Origin: Cyanobium sp. CZS25K
GTDB taxonomy: Bacteria; Cyanobacteriota; Cyanobacteriia; PCC-6307; Cyanobiaceae
Length of the DNA stretch: 64,000 nt
NCBI GenBank assembly: GCA_030373325.1
Contig: JAUCZB010000011.1
Coordinates: 1 to 64,000 of the forward strand
Reading direction: 5' to 3'
Below the pieces are notes generated by a model, which was given only the letters and a program-made list of their open reading frames with translations, ran no database searches and was not told the DNA's origin. This document shows positions 30,569-39,229 of the stretch, piece by piece (within the stretch, counting starts at the first letter, position 1; each line of letters opens with the position of its first letter). The position numbers and the translations under genes are program-made.

Positions 30569-32521
30569 ATGCAACCTCCCAGAATCCCCGATGATGAAGA
30601 GGCTCGCTTGCTGGAGCTGCGCAGTTACGGTGTACTCGATACTGAACAGGATCCCAGATTTGATGATATCAGTGAACTGACCCGTTATGTTGCCGGCACG
30701 GAGATCGGTATTGTCAGCCTGGTGGACAGCAACCGGCAGTGGTTCAAGAGCTGTGTGGGGGCGCCGCTGAGCCAACGACAAACTCCGCGGGACATCTCCT
30801 TCTGCGGCCACACCATCTTGCAGCGCCAGCCACTGATAATTAATGATACCCATGAGGATGACCGGTTTGCCGATAATCCGCTTGTTGTTGGGGTTCCCCA
30901 TGTCCGTTTTTATGCTGGCTTCCCCCTGATCAGCGCCAATGGCTTCACGGTGGGCAGTCTTTGTGCGATCAGCCGCCAGCCTCATCATCTCAGCGACCAG
31001 CAGATCAAGGCTCTAGGGCGACTGGCATTGCTCACGTTGCAGCAACTGGAATATCTGCGTAATTCTGCTCTCCTGGCTGCCAGTCATCATGGAACAGAAG
31101 TGGAACGTCTGCGCAGCCTTGCCAGCGAGCGACTCACCTCGCTTGAGCGACTGATCAGTCGTGATCAGCTGGTTCAGATGCTGGATCTGATGTTTGGCAT
31201 GGAACTCGCATCTCCTTTCTCTTTATTTCGTTGCTACTTCCGCGACTACGAACGAGTCAACTCGACCCTGGGTGGGGTTGTGGCGGAAGAGTACATGAAT
31301 GAAGCAGCCCGCAGGGTGTTGGCCGCCGTTCCTCGCGTCGCTTCGGTGGCACGCTTTGCCGATGCCGAATTGGTGGTGCTTCTTCCCTTTACTGTGGAGG
31401 AGAGGGACGCACAGAAGGTGGCTGATCGCATCCTTGCATTTGTTAACCACATCTATCGTTGTGGCAATCAAGCACTGTCGATGGCCCTTTCCATTGGCGT
31501 TGCCATCCATTCCTTGAACTATGAGAATTCGGAGGCGATTCTTGCTGACACCAGCATGGCGGTGCGTATGGCTCGCCGATCAAGTGCCAGCTCGGTTCGT
31601 TTCATCGACGCTGAATCACGCGTCGCCGCCCGTGAGAGCTATCGACTGGAATCTGAGATACGGGAGGCTGTGGCCGCCAAGGAGATGGAGCCTTTCCTGC
31701 AGCCGATCGTGGATCTCACCACAGGTGAGCCTGTTGGGTTTGAAGCCCTTGCGCGCTGGCACCGACATGACGGGGTCGTGATGCCCGATACCTTTATTCC
31801 GCTCGCAATGGAATGTGGCATCACGGGAGATCTCGACCTCATCATTATCGAGAAGGCCTTGGCGGCCTTGCCGCTGCTCGCCCTGCCCGTGCCGCAAAGG
31901 CAGATGTTGATCAGCCTGAACCTCTCCGGAATTCTATTGGAGGATGAGGAGATGCGCAGGCGTCTGCTTGCCCTGATCGACGAGAACCCGTGCCCCCCAG
32001 GCTGGCAGGTGCAGGTGGAGTTGGTGGAGGATATTTTCCAGGATTCCACCCGGGCATTCAGCATCTTTCTCGATGCCCTCGTGAGCCGGAAGGTGCGCAT
32101 TGCCATCGACGACTTCGGCACTGGTTACTCCTCACTGGCTCGCTTGATCTCCCTGCCGATTCAGGCCGTGAAGGTGGATCGTGCTTTTGTGATCAAGCTG
32201 GACGAAGGCGAGGATTCTTCGCGAACCTTCCTACGGACCATTTTCACGATGCTGGCGGATCTTGGACTGGAGATCACAGCTGAGGGTGTGGAAACCCTTA
32301 AGCAGCGCGAGTGGTTGCTGGCCAATGGCGCCGACAAGGCACAGGGATACCTGTTCGCTCAACCGATGCCGCTCAGCGATGCGATTGCCTACCTGCAGAA
32401 CCTGGACTATCGGCCGCGGGCCTTGTCCGTGGAGCCTGGTCGCATCCAGGCCCTAAGACGCCGGCGACTGCGCGCTGCGTTTCGCATGCCCTTTCTGGGC
32501 GGCCGTCGCAGCAGCGACTGA
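30569..32521 (+). CDS. GAF - degenerate GGDEF - EAL protein (predicted c-di-GMP phosphodiesterase)
   Basis: GAF: EIGIVSLVDSNRQWFKSCVGAPLSQRQTPRDISFCGHTIL; degenerate GGDEF: RFADAELVVLLPF; EAL: GFEALARW, SLNLSG, QVELVEDIF, AIDDFGTGYSSLARL, VKVDRAFV, TAEGVETLKQ. Confidence 0.92.
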   Translation: MQPPRIPDDEEARLLELRSYGVLDTEQDPRFDDISELTRYVAGTEIGIVSLVDSNRQWFKSCVGAPLSQRQTPRDISFCGHTILQRQPLIINDTHEDDRFADNPLVVGVPHVRFYAGFPLISANGFTVGSLCAISRQPHHLSDQQIKALGRLALLTLQQLEYLRNSALLAASHHGTEVERLRSLASERLTSLERLISRDQLVQMLDLMFGMELASPFSLFRCYFRDYERVNSTLGGVVAEEYMNEAARRVLAAVPRVASVARFADAELVVLLPFTVEERDAQKVADRILAFVNHIYRCGNQALSMALSIGVAIHSLNYENSEAILADTSMAVRMARRSSASSVRFIDAESRVAARESYRLESEIREAVAAKEMEPFLQPIVDLTTGEPVGFEALARWHRHDGVVMPDTFIPLAMECGITGDLDLIIIEKALAALPLLALPVPQRQMLISLNLSGILLEDEEMRRRLLALIDENPCPPGWQVQVELVEDIFQDSTRAFSIFLDALVSRKVRIAIDDFGTGYSSLARLISLPIQAVKVDRAFVIKLDEGEDSSRTFLRTIFTMLADLGLEITAEGVETLKQREWLLANGADKAQGYLFAQPMPLSDAIAYLQNLDYRPRALSVEPGRIQALRRRRLRAAFRMPFLGGRRSSD

Positions 32522-32729
32522 TCCGTAAGCGTTGGAGTCGCAGCAGTGGCGCTCAGGCCGATCACATCCCCAGGTCTGTCTGCGACCCATCAGTGTTTCT
32601 TTCCTCCACGATCGCGACTGCCTCTAGGTCGAGGGCGTCAGCGGACCGAGACATCCATTAGCTTCCCGCGATCCCTGGTGGTCTGCCGGCTCCCGATCAC
32701 TTCGGCCGGATGGCCTGTTTCCTGCGCTG

Positions 32730-34277
32730 ATGCCCTCTTTCGTCCTGGTCCTGCTTCTGGTTTTCCCCTTGTTCGGCATGGGCCTCCTTCAGCTCGTGCC
32801 CGCCGATCGCCTTCGATGGGTGCAACGGCTTGCCGCTTCCAGCGCTGCCGGGCCCCTGGTGCTGGCCCTGGGCTGCTGGCGCCTGCCTCCCGCTGATCTC
32901 CACCTGAGCTGGCTGCCGAAGCTTGGGCTTCGCCTCGACCTGGGTCTGGATGGTCTTTCCCTGCCCCTGGTGGTGCTCACGGCTCTGATCACCGTGTTCG
33001 CCATCCTCTCGGCGCCCGCGGATCAGAGCCGTCCGCGGCTGTTCTTCGCCCTGATGCTCGCCACCAACCTCGGCGTGGTGGGTGGATTGCTGGCCCGCAA
33101 TGCCCTGCTGTTCCTTCTGGCTTTCGAACTGGTGCTCATTCCGATCACCCTGCTGGTGGCCATCTGGGGCGGAGAGAAGCGGGCAGGAGCCGCGGTGCGT
33201 TTCCTGCTCTACAGCGCCGTCTCCGGCCTGGCCCTGCTGGCGGCGGTGCTGGCTTTCGCCTGGTTCAATCCGGCCGGTCCGGCCTTCGGGTTTGATGAAC
33301 TCCACAACGCCCAGTTCCCGCCGGCCGCGCGGCGCTGGATCCTGGCCCTGCTTCTGCTCGCCTTCGGCCTGAAGCTGCCGGTCGTGCCCCTGCATGGCTG
33401 GCAGCCCTTCACCTACAGCCAGGCCCCCACCCCGGTGGTCATGCTGCTGGCAGGCGCCGTCTCCAAGCTCGGGGCCTACGGCCTGCTGCGCTTCGGCGTG
33501 GGCTTCCTGCCGGACATCTGGGCCGCCTGGTCCCCGTGGATCGCCGCCGCCGGCGCCATCAGCGCGGTGTATGGAGCCCTCAACGCCATCGCCCAGAGCG
33601 ACATCCGCCGCCTGATGGCGTTCAGTTCCCTCGGCCACATGGGTCTGCTGGTGCTGGGGCTCTCCGCTGCCACTCCCCTCAGTCTGCAGGGGGCCGTGGC
33701 CCAGATGCTGGCCCACGGCATGATCGTGGCCCTGCTGTTCGCCTGCGTGGGGCTGATCGAGCGCAAGACCGGCACCACCGCCATCCCCGAGCTTTCGGGC
33801 CTCATGAATCCGTTGCGGGGCCTGCCCTTCACCATGGCCATGCTGCTGCTGGCCCTGATGGCGGCCGCCGGCATCCCGGGCCTGGCTGGTTTCCCTGCCG
33901 AGCTGCTGGTGTTCGAAGGCAGCTGGAGCACGTTTCCGCGGGCCACGCTGGTGAGCCTGATCGCCTCGGGCTTCACCGCCGTCTATGCGATCCGCCTGTT
34001 CAACAGGGTGGGCTTCGGCCGTCTCGACAACGACCGTGCCGACTGGTCGTCCACCAGCTGGGGCGAGCGGGCCCCGGCCATGGCCCTTACCCTGCTGGTG
34101 ATCGCCGCTGGTCTGTGGCCCACGGCCCTCACGGGCTGGAGCGAGGCCGAATCCACGGATCTGGCCCTGCGCTCCCAGCCGTTCCTCAGCCGTACGGGCG
34201 CTCAGACCCCCGCCTCCGCCGGCTCCTCCCTCGTCGCTGTCACCCTCCCTTCCGCCTCGGAGCTGCGCACGTCATGA
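32730..34277 (+). CDS. ndhD4: NADH dehydrogenase subunit D, CO2-uptake type
   Basis: LGLRLDLGLDGLSLPLVVLTALITVFAILSA, FGLKLPVVPLHGWQPFTYSQAPTPVVMLLAGAVSKLGAYGLLRF; followed by cupB. Confidence 0.9.
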   Translation: MPSFVLVLLLVFPLFGMGLLQLVPADRLRWVQRLAASSAAGPLVLALGCWRLPPADLHLSWLPKLGLRLDLGLDGLSLPLVVLTALITVFAILSAPADQSRPRLFFALMLATNLGVVGGLLARNALLFLLAFELVLIPITLLVAIWGGEKRAGAAVRFLLYSAVSGLALLAAVLAFAWFNPAGPAFGFDELHNAQFPPAARRWILALLLLAFGLKLPVVPLHGWQPFTYSQAPTPVVMLLAGAVSKLGAYGLLRFGVGFLPDIWAAWSPWIAAAGAISAVYGALNAIAQSDIRRLMAFSSLGHMGLLVLGLSAATPLSLQGAVAQMLAHGMIVALLFACVGLIERKTGTTAIPELSGLMNPLRGLPFTMAMLLLALMAAAGIPGLAGFPAELLVFEGSWSTFPRATLVSLIASGFTAVYAIRLFNRVGFGRLDNDRADWSSTSWGERAPAMALTLLVIAAGLWPTALTGWSEAESTDLALRSQPFLSRTGAQTPASAGSSLVAVTLPSASELRTS

Positions 34278-35584
34278 CCTCCCCCATCGCCACGGCCCCC
34301 GAGCCCCTCACCGAGCCCCTGATCCCGCCCTCCACCCATCGCTATGCCGATGTGATCCATCGGCTGGAGGCCGGCGGCTCGATGCTGCCGGACACGCCGG
34401 AGAACCTGATGCAGATCATCGGCATCTACAAGGCCTATGCCGTGCCGATGGACTTCTACTGGCGCGACCTGCTCTACATCGCCGAGCGGGTGTTCCTCGA
34501 CCCCCTGCCGGCCTTCAAGTACTTCCCCTCCCAGGAGTACCTCGATCGGCCCAATTCCTACGCCGGGGATGACTCGAAGCTGCGTATCTGGCGTGGTACC
34601 GCCACCGCCCATCCGGAACTGCTGGCGTTCATGGCCAAGGGGGAAACCACCAACATGCCGAAGCTCCTCCATCACCTCTGGCACGACCGGATCAACATGG
34701 AGTTCGCCGAGGCCTGCATGGATGCCATGTTCTGGCACCAGGGCATGGGCGGCCGCTTCTACGACTACCTGGAATGCGACGCCTACAAGGCGAATGCCGA
34801 CAAGGCGATCAAGGCCTACTTCAAGGGCAATCCCCTGATGCTCGGGCTGTATGCGCTGTTCCCGGAGATGTTCCTGGAGCAGGTGCGCAAGATGAGCTAC
34901 TACGCCAATCTCGGTCTGTTCTGGGAAGTGATGGCGCCGGTCTTCTTCGAGATGAGCGACATCTACGACGAGGGCGGCTTCAAGGGCGTCCCCGATGCCA
35001 TGGATTTCCTGGTCAATGGCATCTTCGCCGTGGCCGGCCGGCCCATCTATCACCATGTGTTCATCGGCGGGGAATGTTTCGAGATCATTCCCAAATCGGA
35101 GGGTTTCACCTGGCTCTACGAGGCGGCCCTTCCCTACGTGGAGGCGGTCTTCTACCGCACCGCCCCCTTCCGTGGCACCAAGAGCTACAACGCCCAGGCC
35201 GGTCAGGTGCCCTCCGAGCAGGCCGATTTCCATTACGGCATCCTCTATGCGGATGTGTTCCCGGTGGGTTCGGCCGGCATCCCGCCCACCCTGCTGATGC
35301 AGGACATGCTGCACTTCCTGCCGCCCTACCTCACCGAGCTCTACGCGAAGCACAAACGCGGCGAAGGCGACATTCTCAACCAGCTGGGGGTCACCTTCCA
35401 GCGCTCCATGTACAACGTCACCTCGGCGGTGATCCAGGCCCTGCGCTGCGCCCTGCTCTACCCCCTCGATGACGCCGACCCCGAGCACCTGATGGCCAAC
35501 CGGCGCTTCTTCGAAGCCCAGATGGACCGCTTCCTGCGGCCCGAGGCCCGCCTGCCCCAGATCCAGACCCAGGACTACCGCTAG
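34274..35584 (+). CDS. cupB: CO2 hydration protein (ChpX/CupB family)
   Basis: LPDTPENLMQIIGIYKAYAVPMDFYWRDLLYIAERVFLDPLPAFKYF...GGRFYDYLECDAYKANADKAIKAYFKGNPLMLGLYALFPEMFLEQVRKMSYYANLGLFWEVMAP; ATGA overlap with ndhD4. Confidence 0.93.
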   Translation: MTSPIATAPEPLTEPLIPPSTHRYADVIHRLEAGGSMLPDTPENLMQIIGIYKAYAVPMDFYWRDLLYIAERVFLDPLPAFKYFPSQEYLDRPNSYAGDDSKLRIWRGTATAHPELLAFMAKGETTNMPKLLHHLWHDRINMEFAEACMDAMFWHQGMGGRFYDYLECDAYKANADKAIKAYFKGNPLMLGLYALFPEMFLEQVRKMSYYANLGLFWEVMAPVFFEMSDIYDEGGFKGVPDAMDFLVNGIFAVAGRPIYHHVFIGGECFEIIPKSEGFTWLYEAALPYVEAVFYRTAPFRGTKSYNAQAGQVPSEQADFHYGILYADVFPVGSAGIPPTLLMQDMLHFLPPYLTELYAKHKRGEGDILNQLGVTFQRSMYNVTSAVIQALRCALLYPLDDADPEHLMANRRFFEAQMDRFLRPEARLPQIQTQDYR

Positions 35585-35594
35585 GAGATCACCC

Positions 35595-35996
35595 ATGGCC
35601 AACATCATCGAAACCGCCAAAGGTGCCGGGGTCTTCGGCACCCTGCTCACCGCCGTCGAGGTGGCCGGGCTCACCGGGGCCCTCGAGAGCCCCGGCCCCT
35701 TCACCGTCTTCGCCCCCGTCGACGACGCCTTCGCCGCCCTGCCCCCCGGCTGCGTTCAGACCCTGGTGGACAATCCGCCCCAGCTGGCGCGCATCCTCAA
35801 GTTCCACGTGCTGAGCGGCGCCCACCCCCGCAGCGCCCTGGTGGAGCAGCCGGAATGGGAAAGCCTGGAGGGGGCACCGGTGGCGATCCGCCGGGCGGAG
35901 CCCTTCGAGGTCAAGAACGCCACGGTCGTTTCCGCCGACATCGTCTGTGACAACGGCATCGTGCACGTGATCGACCGGGTGATCCTGCCCGGATGA
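35595..35996 (+). CDS. Fasciclin (FAS1) domain protein
   Basis: LTAVEVAGLTGALESPGPFTVFAPVDDAFAALPPG...LKFHVLSG...NATVVSADIVCDNGIVHVIDRVILP. Confidence 0.95.
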   Translation: MANIIETAKGAGVFGTLLTAVEVAGLTGALESPGPFTVFAPVDDAFAALPPGCVQTLVDNPPQLARILKFHVLSGAHPRSALVEQPEWESLEGAPVAIRRAEPFEVKNATVVSADIVCDNGIVHVIDRVILPG

Positions 35997-37075
35997 GCTC
36001 AGCGGCGTTGACCCATCCAGCCAGAGTCCTCAGCACCACGGCACTGCTGCTGACGGCTCTCGTCGCACTGCTGGGCTGCGCCGCCGGTGGCGGGGCGCCC
36101 GGCAGCCCCACCATGGCCAGGATCCGCGAGCGGGGACGGCTGGTCTGCGCCGTCGATGGGGCGGTGCCGGGGTTCAGCACGGTGGGGCCGCAGGGAGCTT
36201 TCGTGGGCATCGATGCCGATTTCTGCCGGGCCGTGGCCGCCGCGGTTCTCGGGGATGCCCGCAAGGTGGAATTCCGACCGGTGACGGCAGGGGAACGCTT
36301 CGTGGCCCTGAGCAGCGGCGAGGTGGATCTGCTCTCGATCAGCTCCACCCACACCCTCGGCCGCGACGCCCCCGGCGGCAATGCGCTCAGCTTCGGCCCG
36401 GTCTTCTTCTATGACGGTCAGGGGGTGATGGTGCCGGCGGCCAGCGGCATCCGCAGCCTGCGGGATCTGGCCGGCAAGCCGATCTGCGTCGAGAGCGGCA
36501 CCAACACCGAGCTCAACCTGGCCGATCGCATGCGGGAACGGGGGGTCGCCTACCAGCCGCTGCGCTTCCAGTCCGGTGAGCAGGCCTATCCGGCCTATGA
36601 GCAGGGTCGCTGCGCCGCCATCACCAGCGACAGCTCCCTGCTGGCGGGCAAACGCAGCGGCTTCCGGAACCCTGCGGACCACGTGCTGCTCAGCGAGCTG
36701 CTCAGCAAGGAACCCAGCGCCAAGGTGACGATCCAGGCCGACCCGGCCTGGGCTGATGCGGTGCGCTGGATCACCTACACCCTGATCCAGGCCGAGGAAA
36801 GCGGTCTCACCCAGGCCAACGTGGAGGCCAGCCGTGCCGCCGCCCGGGCGGACGCCAGCCAGGCCGAACGGCGCCGCTTCCTGGGGGTGGAGGGGGACTT
36901 CGGCCGCCAGCTGGGCCTGCCCGCCGACTTCACGCTGCGGGTGGTGAAGGCGGTGGGCAATTACGGCGAGCTGTTCGAGCGCCACCTCGGCCAGTCCACT
37001 CCCCTGGGCCTCGATCGTGGCCTCAACCGGCTCTGGAACCGCGGCGGTCTGCACATCGCGCCGCCCTTCCGCTGA
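35993..37075 (+). CDS. Amino acid ABC transporter substrate-binding protein (copy 1)
   Basis: Lipobox-like LVALLGCAAG; GRLVCAVDGAVPGFSTVGPQGAFVGIDADFCRAVAAAVLGDARKVEFRPVTAGERFVALSSGEVDLLS. Confidence 0.9.
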   Translation: MSSAALTHPARVLSTTALLLTALVALLGCAAGGGAPGSPTMARIRERGRLVCAVDGAVPGFSTVGPQGAFVGIDADFCRAVAAAVLGDARKVEFRPVTAGERFVALSSGEVDLLSISSTHTLGRDAPGGNALSFGPVFFYDGQGVMVPAASGIRSLRDLAGKPICVESGTNTELNLADRMRERGVAYQPLRFQSGEQAYPAYEQGRCAAITSDSSLLAGKRSGFRNPADHVLLSELLSKEPSAKVTIQADPAWADAVRWITYTLIQAEESGLTQANVEASRAAARADASQAERRRFLGVEGDFGRQLGLPADFTLRVVKAVGNYGELFERHLGQSTPLGLDRGLNRLWNRGGLHIAPPFR

Positions 37076-37144
37076 GGAGGTTCCGGGAGGCCTACCTGCA
37101 CCGGCCCGCACCTGCAACAATGCGGCGACCTTAAGAAAGCCAGC

Positions 37145-38206
37145 ATGTACCGGAACCGGACCCGCTCCCTTGTGGCTTGTCTGCTTGCCACCGGTCTGCT
37201 CGCCGGTTGCGCGGGAGAAGATGGCGGCGTGCAGAGCCAGAAGCTGTCCACCATCACCGGGCGGGACAAGCTGATCTGCGGCGTGGAGGGCAAGCTGCCC
37301 GGCTTCAGCTTCGTGGCGCCCGATGGCAAGTATCTCGGCCTTGACGTGGACGTCTGCAAAGCCGTGGCCGCCGCCGTGCTCGGGGATCCCGAGAAGGTGG
37401 AGTACCGCGACCTGAACTCCAGCGAGCGTTTCGCCGCCCTGGCCAGCGGGGAAGTGGACCTGCTCTCGCGCAACACCACCATGACCCTGAGCCGTGATGC
37501 CCCCGGCGGCAACGGTCTGAGCTTCGCCCCCACCACCTTTTATGACGGCCAGGGGGTGCTGGTGCCCGTCGCCAGCGGCATCAAGGACCTCAAGGGCCTC
37601 GCCGGCAAGCCGATCTGCGTGGAGAGCGGCACCACCACCGAGCTCAACCTGGCCGACCGGATGCGGGAGCAGAACATCCCCTACACACCGCTGAAATTCC
37701 AGACCAGCGACCAGACCTTCGCCGCCTATCTCGGTGACCGCTGCGTGGCCGTGACCAGCGACCGCTCCCAGCTGGCCGGCAAACGCACCAGTTTCCCCGA
37801 TCCGGACGAGCACGTCCTGCTGCCGGTGGTGATGAGCAAGGAGCCCCTCACCCCAGCCACCACCAACGGCGATCCCGCCTGGGCCGATGCCGTGCGCTGG
37901 ATCGTCTACGGCCTGATGCAGGCGGAGGAGAGCGGCATCACTCAGGCGAACGTGGATGCCAAGCTGGCCGAGGCCAAGGCCAACACCAACCAGGCCGACC
38001 TGCGGCGCTTCCTGGGGGTGGAGGGTGATTTCGGCAAGCAGCTCGGCCTGCCGCCCGACTTCGTGGTCAAGGCGGTGAAGGCCGTGGGCAACTACGGCGA
38101 GATCTTTGATCGCAACGTGGGCCCCGCCTCCCCCCTCAAGCTCGACCGGGGCCTCAATCGCCAGTGGAAGGAGGGTGGCCTGATCTACTCCCCGCCCTTC
38201 CGTTGA
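37145..38206 (+). CDS. Amino acid ABC transporter substrate-binding protein (copy 2)
   Basis: LLAGCAG lipobox; DKLICGVEGKLPGFSFVAPDGKYLGLDVDVCKAVAAAVLGDPEKVEYRDLNSSERFAALASGEVDLLSRNTTMTLSRD; closely similar to the upstream SBP. Confidence 0.93.
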   Translation: MYRNRTRSLVACLLATGLLAGCAGEDGGVQSQKLSTITGRDKLICGVEGKLPGFSFVAPDGKYLGLDVDVCKAVAAAVLGDPEKVEYRDLNSSERFAALASGEVDLLSRNTTMTLSRDAPGGNGLSFAPTTFYDGQGVLVPVASGIKDLKGLAGKPICVESGTTTELNLADRMREQNIPYTPLKFQTSDQTFAAYLGDRCVAVTSDRSQLAGKRTSFPDPDEHVLLPVVMSKEPLTPATTNGDPAWADAVRWIVYGLMQAEESGITQANVDAKLAEAKANTNQADLRRFLGVEGDFGKQLGLPPDFVVKAVKAVGNYGEIFDRNVGPASPLKLDRGLNRQWKEGGLIYSPPFR

Positions 38207-39228
38207 TGGCGCCGGTCCCGCCCGCTGAACCTGCCTCTGCTTCAGCAACGCCCCCCACCCCCCCCTGGTGGCGCGACCGCCGGGTGATCCCCTGGGTGGT
38301 GCAGGCCGTGGTGGGGCTGCTGGTGCTGCTGCTGATCGCCTTTCTGCTGGGCAATCTGGTGCGTAACCTCACCGCCGCCGGGCTGTTGCTGAGCTGGCGC
38401 TGGCTGCAGCAGCCGGCCGGGTTCGACATCTCGGAATCGGTGATTCCCTTCAACGCCCAGCTGCCCTACTGGCGCGCCCTGGCCGCCGGGCTGGTCAACA
38501 CGATCCGGGCGGTTTTGGTGTCCCTGGTGGGGGCCACTCTGCTGGGCACCCTGGTGGGGATGGCCTCCTTCAGCCACAACGGCCTGCTGCGGCGGCTGGC
38601 CCGGGTCTACGTGGAGGTGGTGCGCAACATCCCCCTGCTGCTGCAGCTGGTGTTCTGGTACTTCGTGGTGTTCCTCACCCTGCCCAACGGCGTGGCGGCG
38701 ATCCAGCTGCCCGGGGTGGTGCTCGCCAAGTCGGGGCTCTACATCGCCGGGCTGGGCGAGGGTCTGCGCTGGGTGGGCCCCACCCTGGTGAACGGGGTCT
38801 GGCAGTCTCCGCTGCGCCTGAGCGTCGAATTCGGCGCGCTGCTCACCGGCCTGATCGTCTATTCGGGAGCCTTCATCGCCGAAGTGGTGCGGGGCGGCAT
38901 CGCCGCGGTCCCCAAGGGGCAGTGGGAAGCGGCCTCCTCCCTGGGGCTCAGCTGGTTCGCCACCCTGCGCCGCATCGTGCTGCCCCAGTCCCTGCGGGTG
39001 ATCGTGCCGGGGCTGAACACCCAGTACATCTCCCTGGCCAAGAACTCCTCCCTGGCGGTGGCCGTGGGTTACACCGATCTGTATTCGGTGGCCGAGACCA
39101 CCCTCAACCAGACCGGCCGCGCGGTGGAAGTGATCCTGGTGCTGCTGGCGGCCTACCTCACCCTCGATCTGCTGATCTCGGCCCTGATGAACGGTCTGAA
39201 CCGTCTGGTTCAGATCCGGGAGCGCTGA
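38206..39228 (+). CDS. Amino acid ABC transporter permease (HisMQ family)
   Basis: GLVNTIRAVLVSLVGATLLGTLVGMA, VEVVRNIPLLLQLVFWY, EVVRGGIAAVPKGQWEAASSLGLSWFATLRRIVLPQSLRVIVPGLNTQYISLAKNSSLA; TGATG junction with the SBP. Confidence 0.92.
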   Translation: MAPVPPAEPASASATPPTPPWWRDRRVIPWVVQAVVGLLVLLLIAFLLGNLVRNLTAAGLLLSWRWLQQPAGFDISESVIPFNAQLPYWRALAAGLVNTIRAVLVSLVGATLLGTLVGMASFSHNGLLRRLARVYVEVVRNIPLLLQLVFWYFVVFLTLPNGVAAIQLPGVVLAKSGLYIAGLGEGLRWVGPTLVNGVWQSPLRLSVEFGALLTGLIVYSGAFIAEVVRGGIAAVPKGQWEAASSLGLSWFATLRRIVLPQSLRVIVPGLNTQYISLAKNSSLAVAVGYTDLYSVAETTLNQTGRAVEVILVLLAAYLTLDLLISALMNGLNRLVQIRER

Positions 39229-39229
39229 G

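Noticed and set aside
35999-38248. 749-aa minus ORF opposite the two substrate-binding proteins
   Set aside because: Antisense artefact; its internal repetition reflects the two paralogous SBPs on the plus strand.
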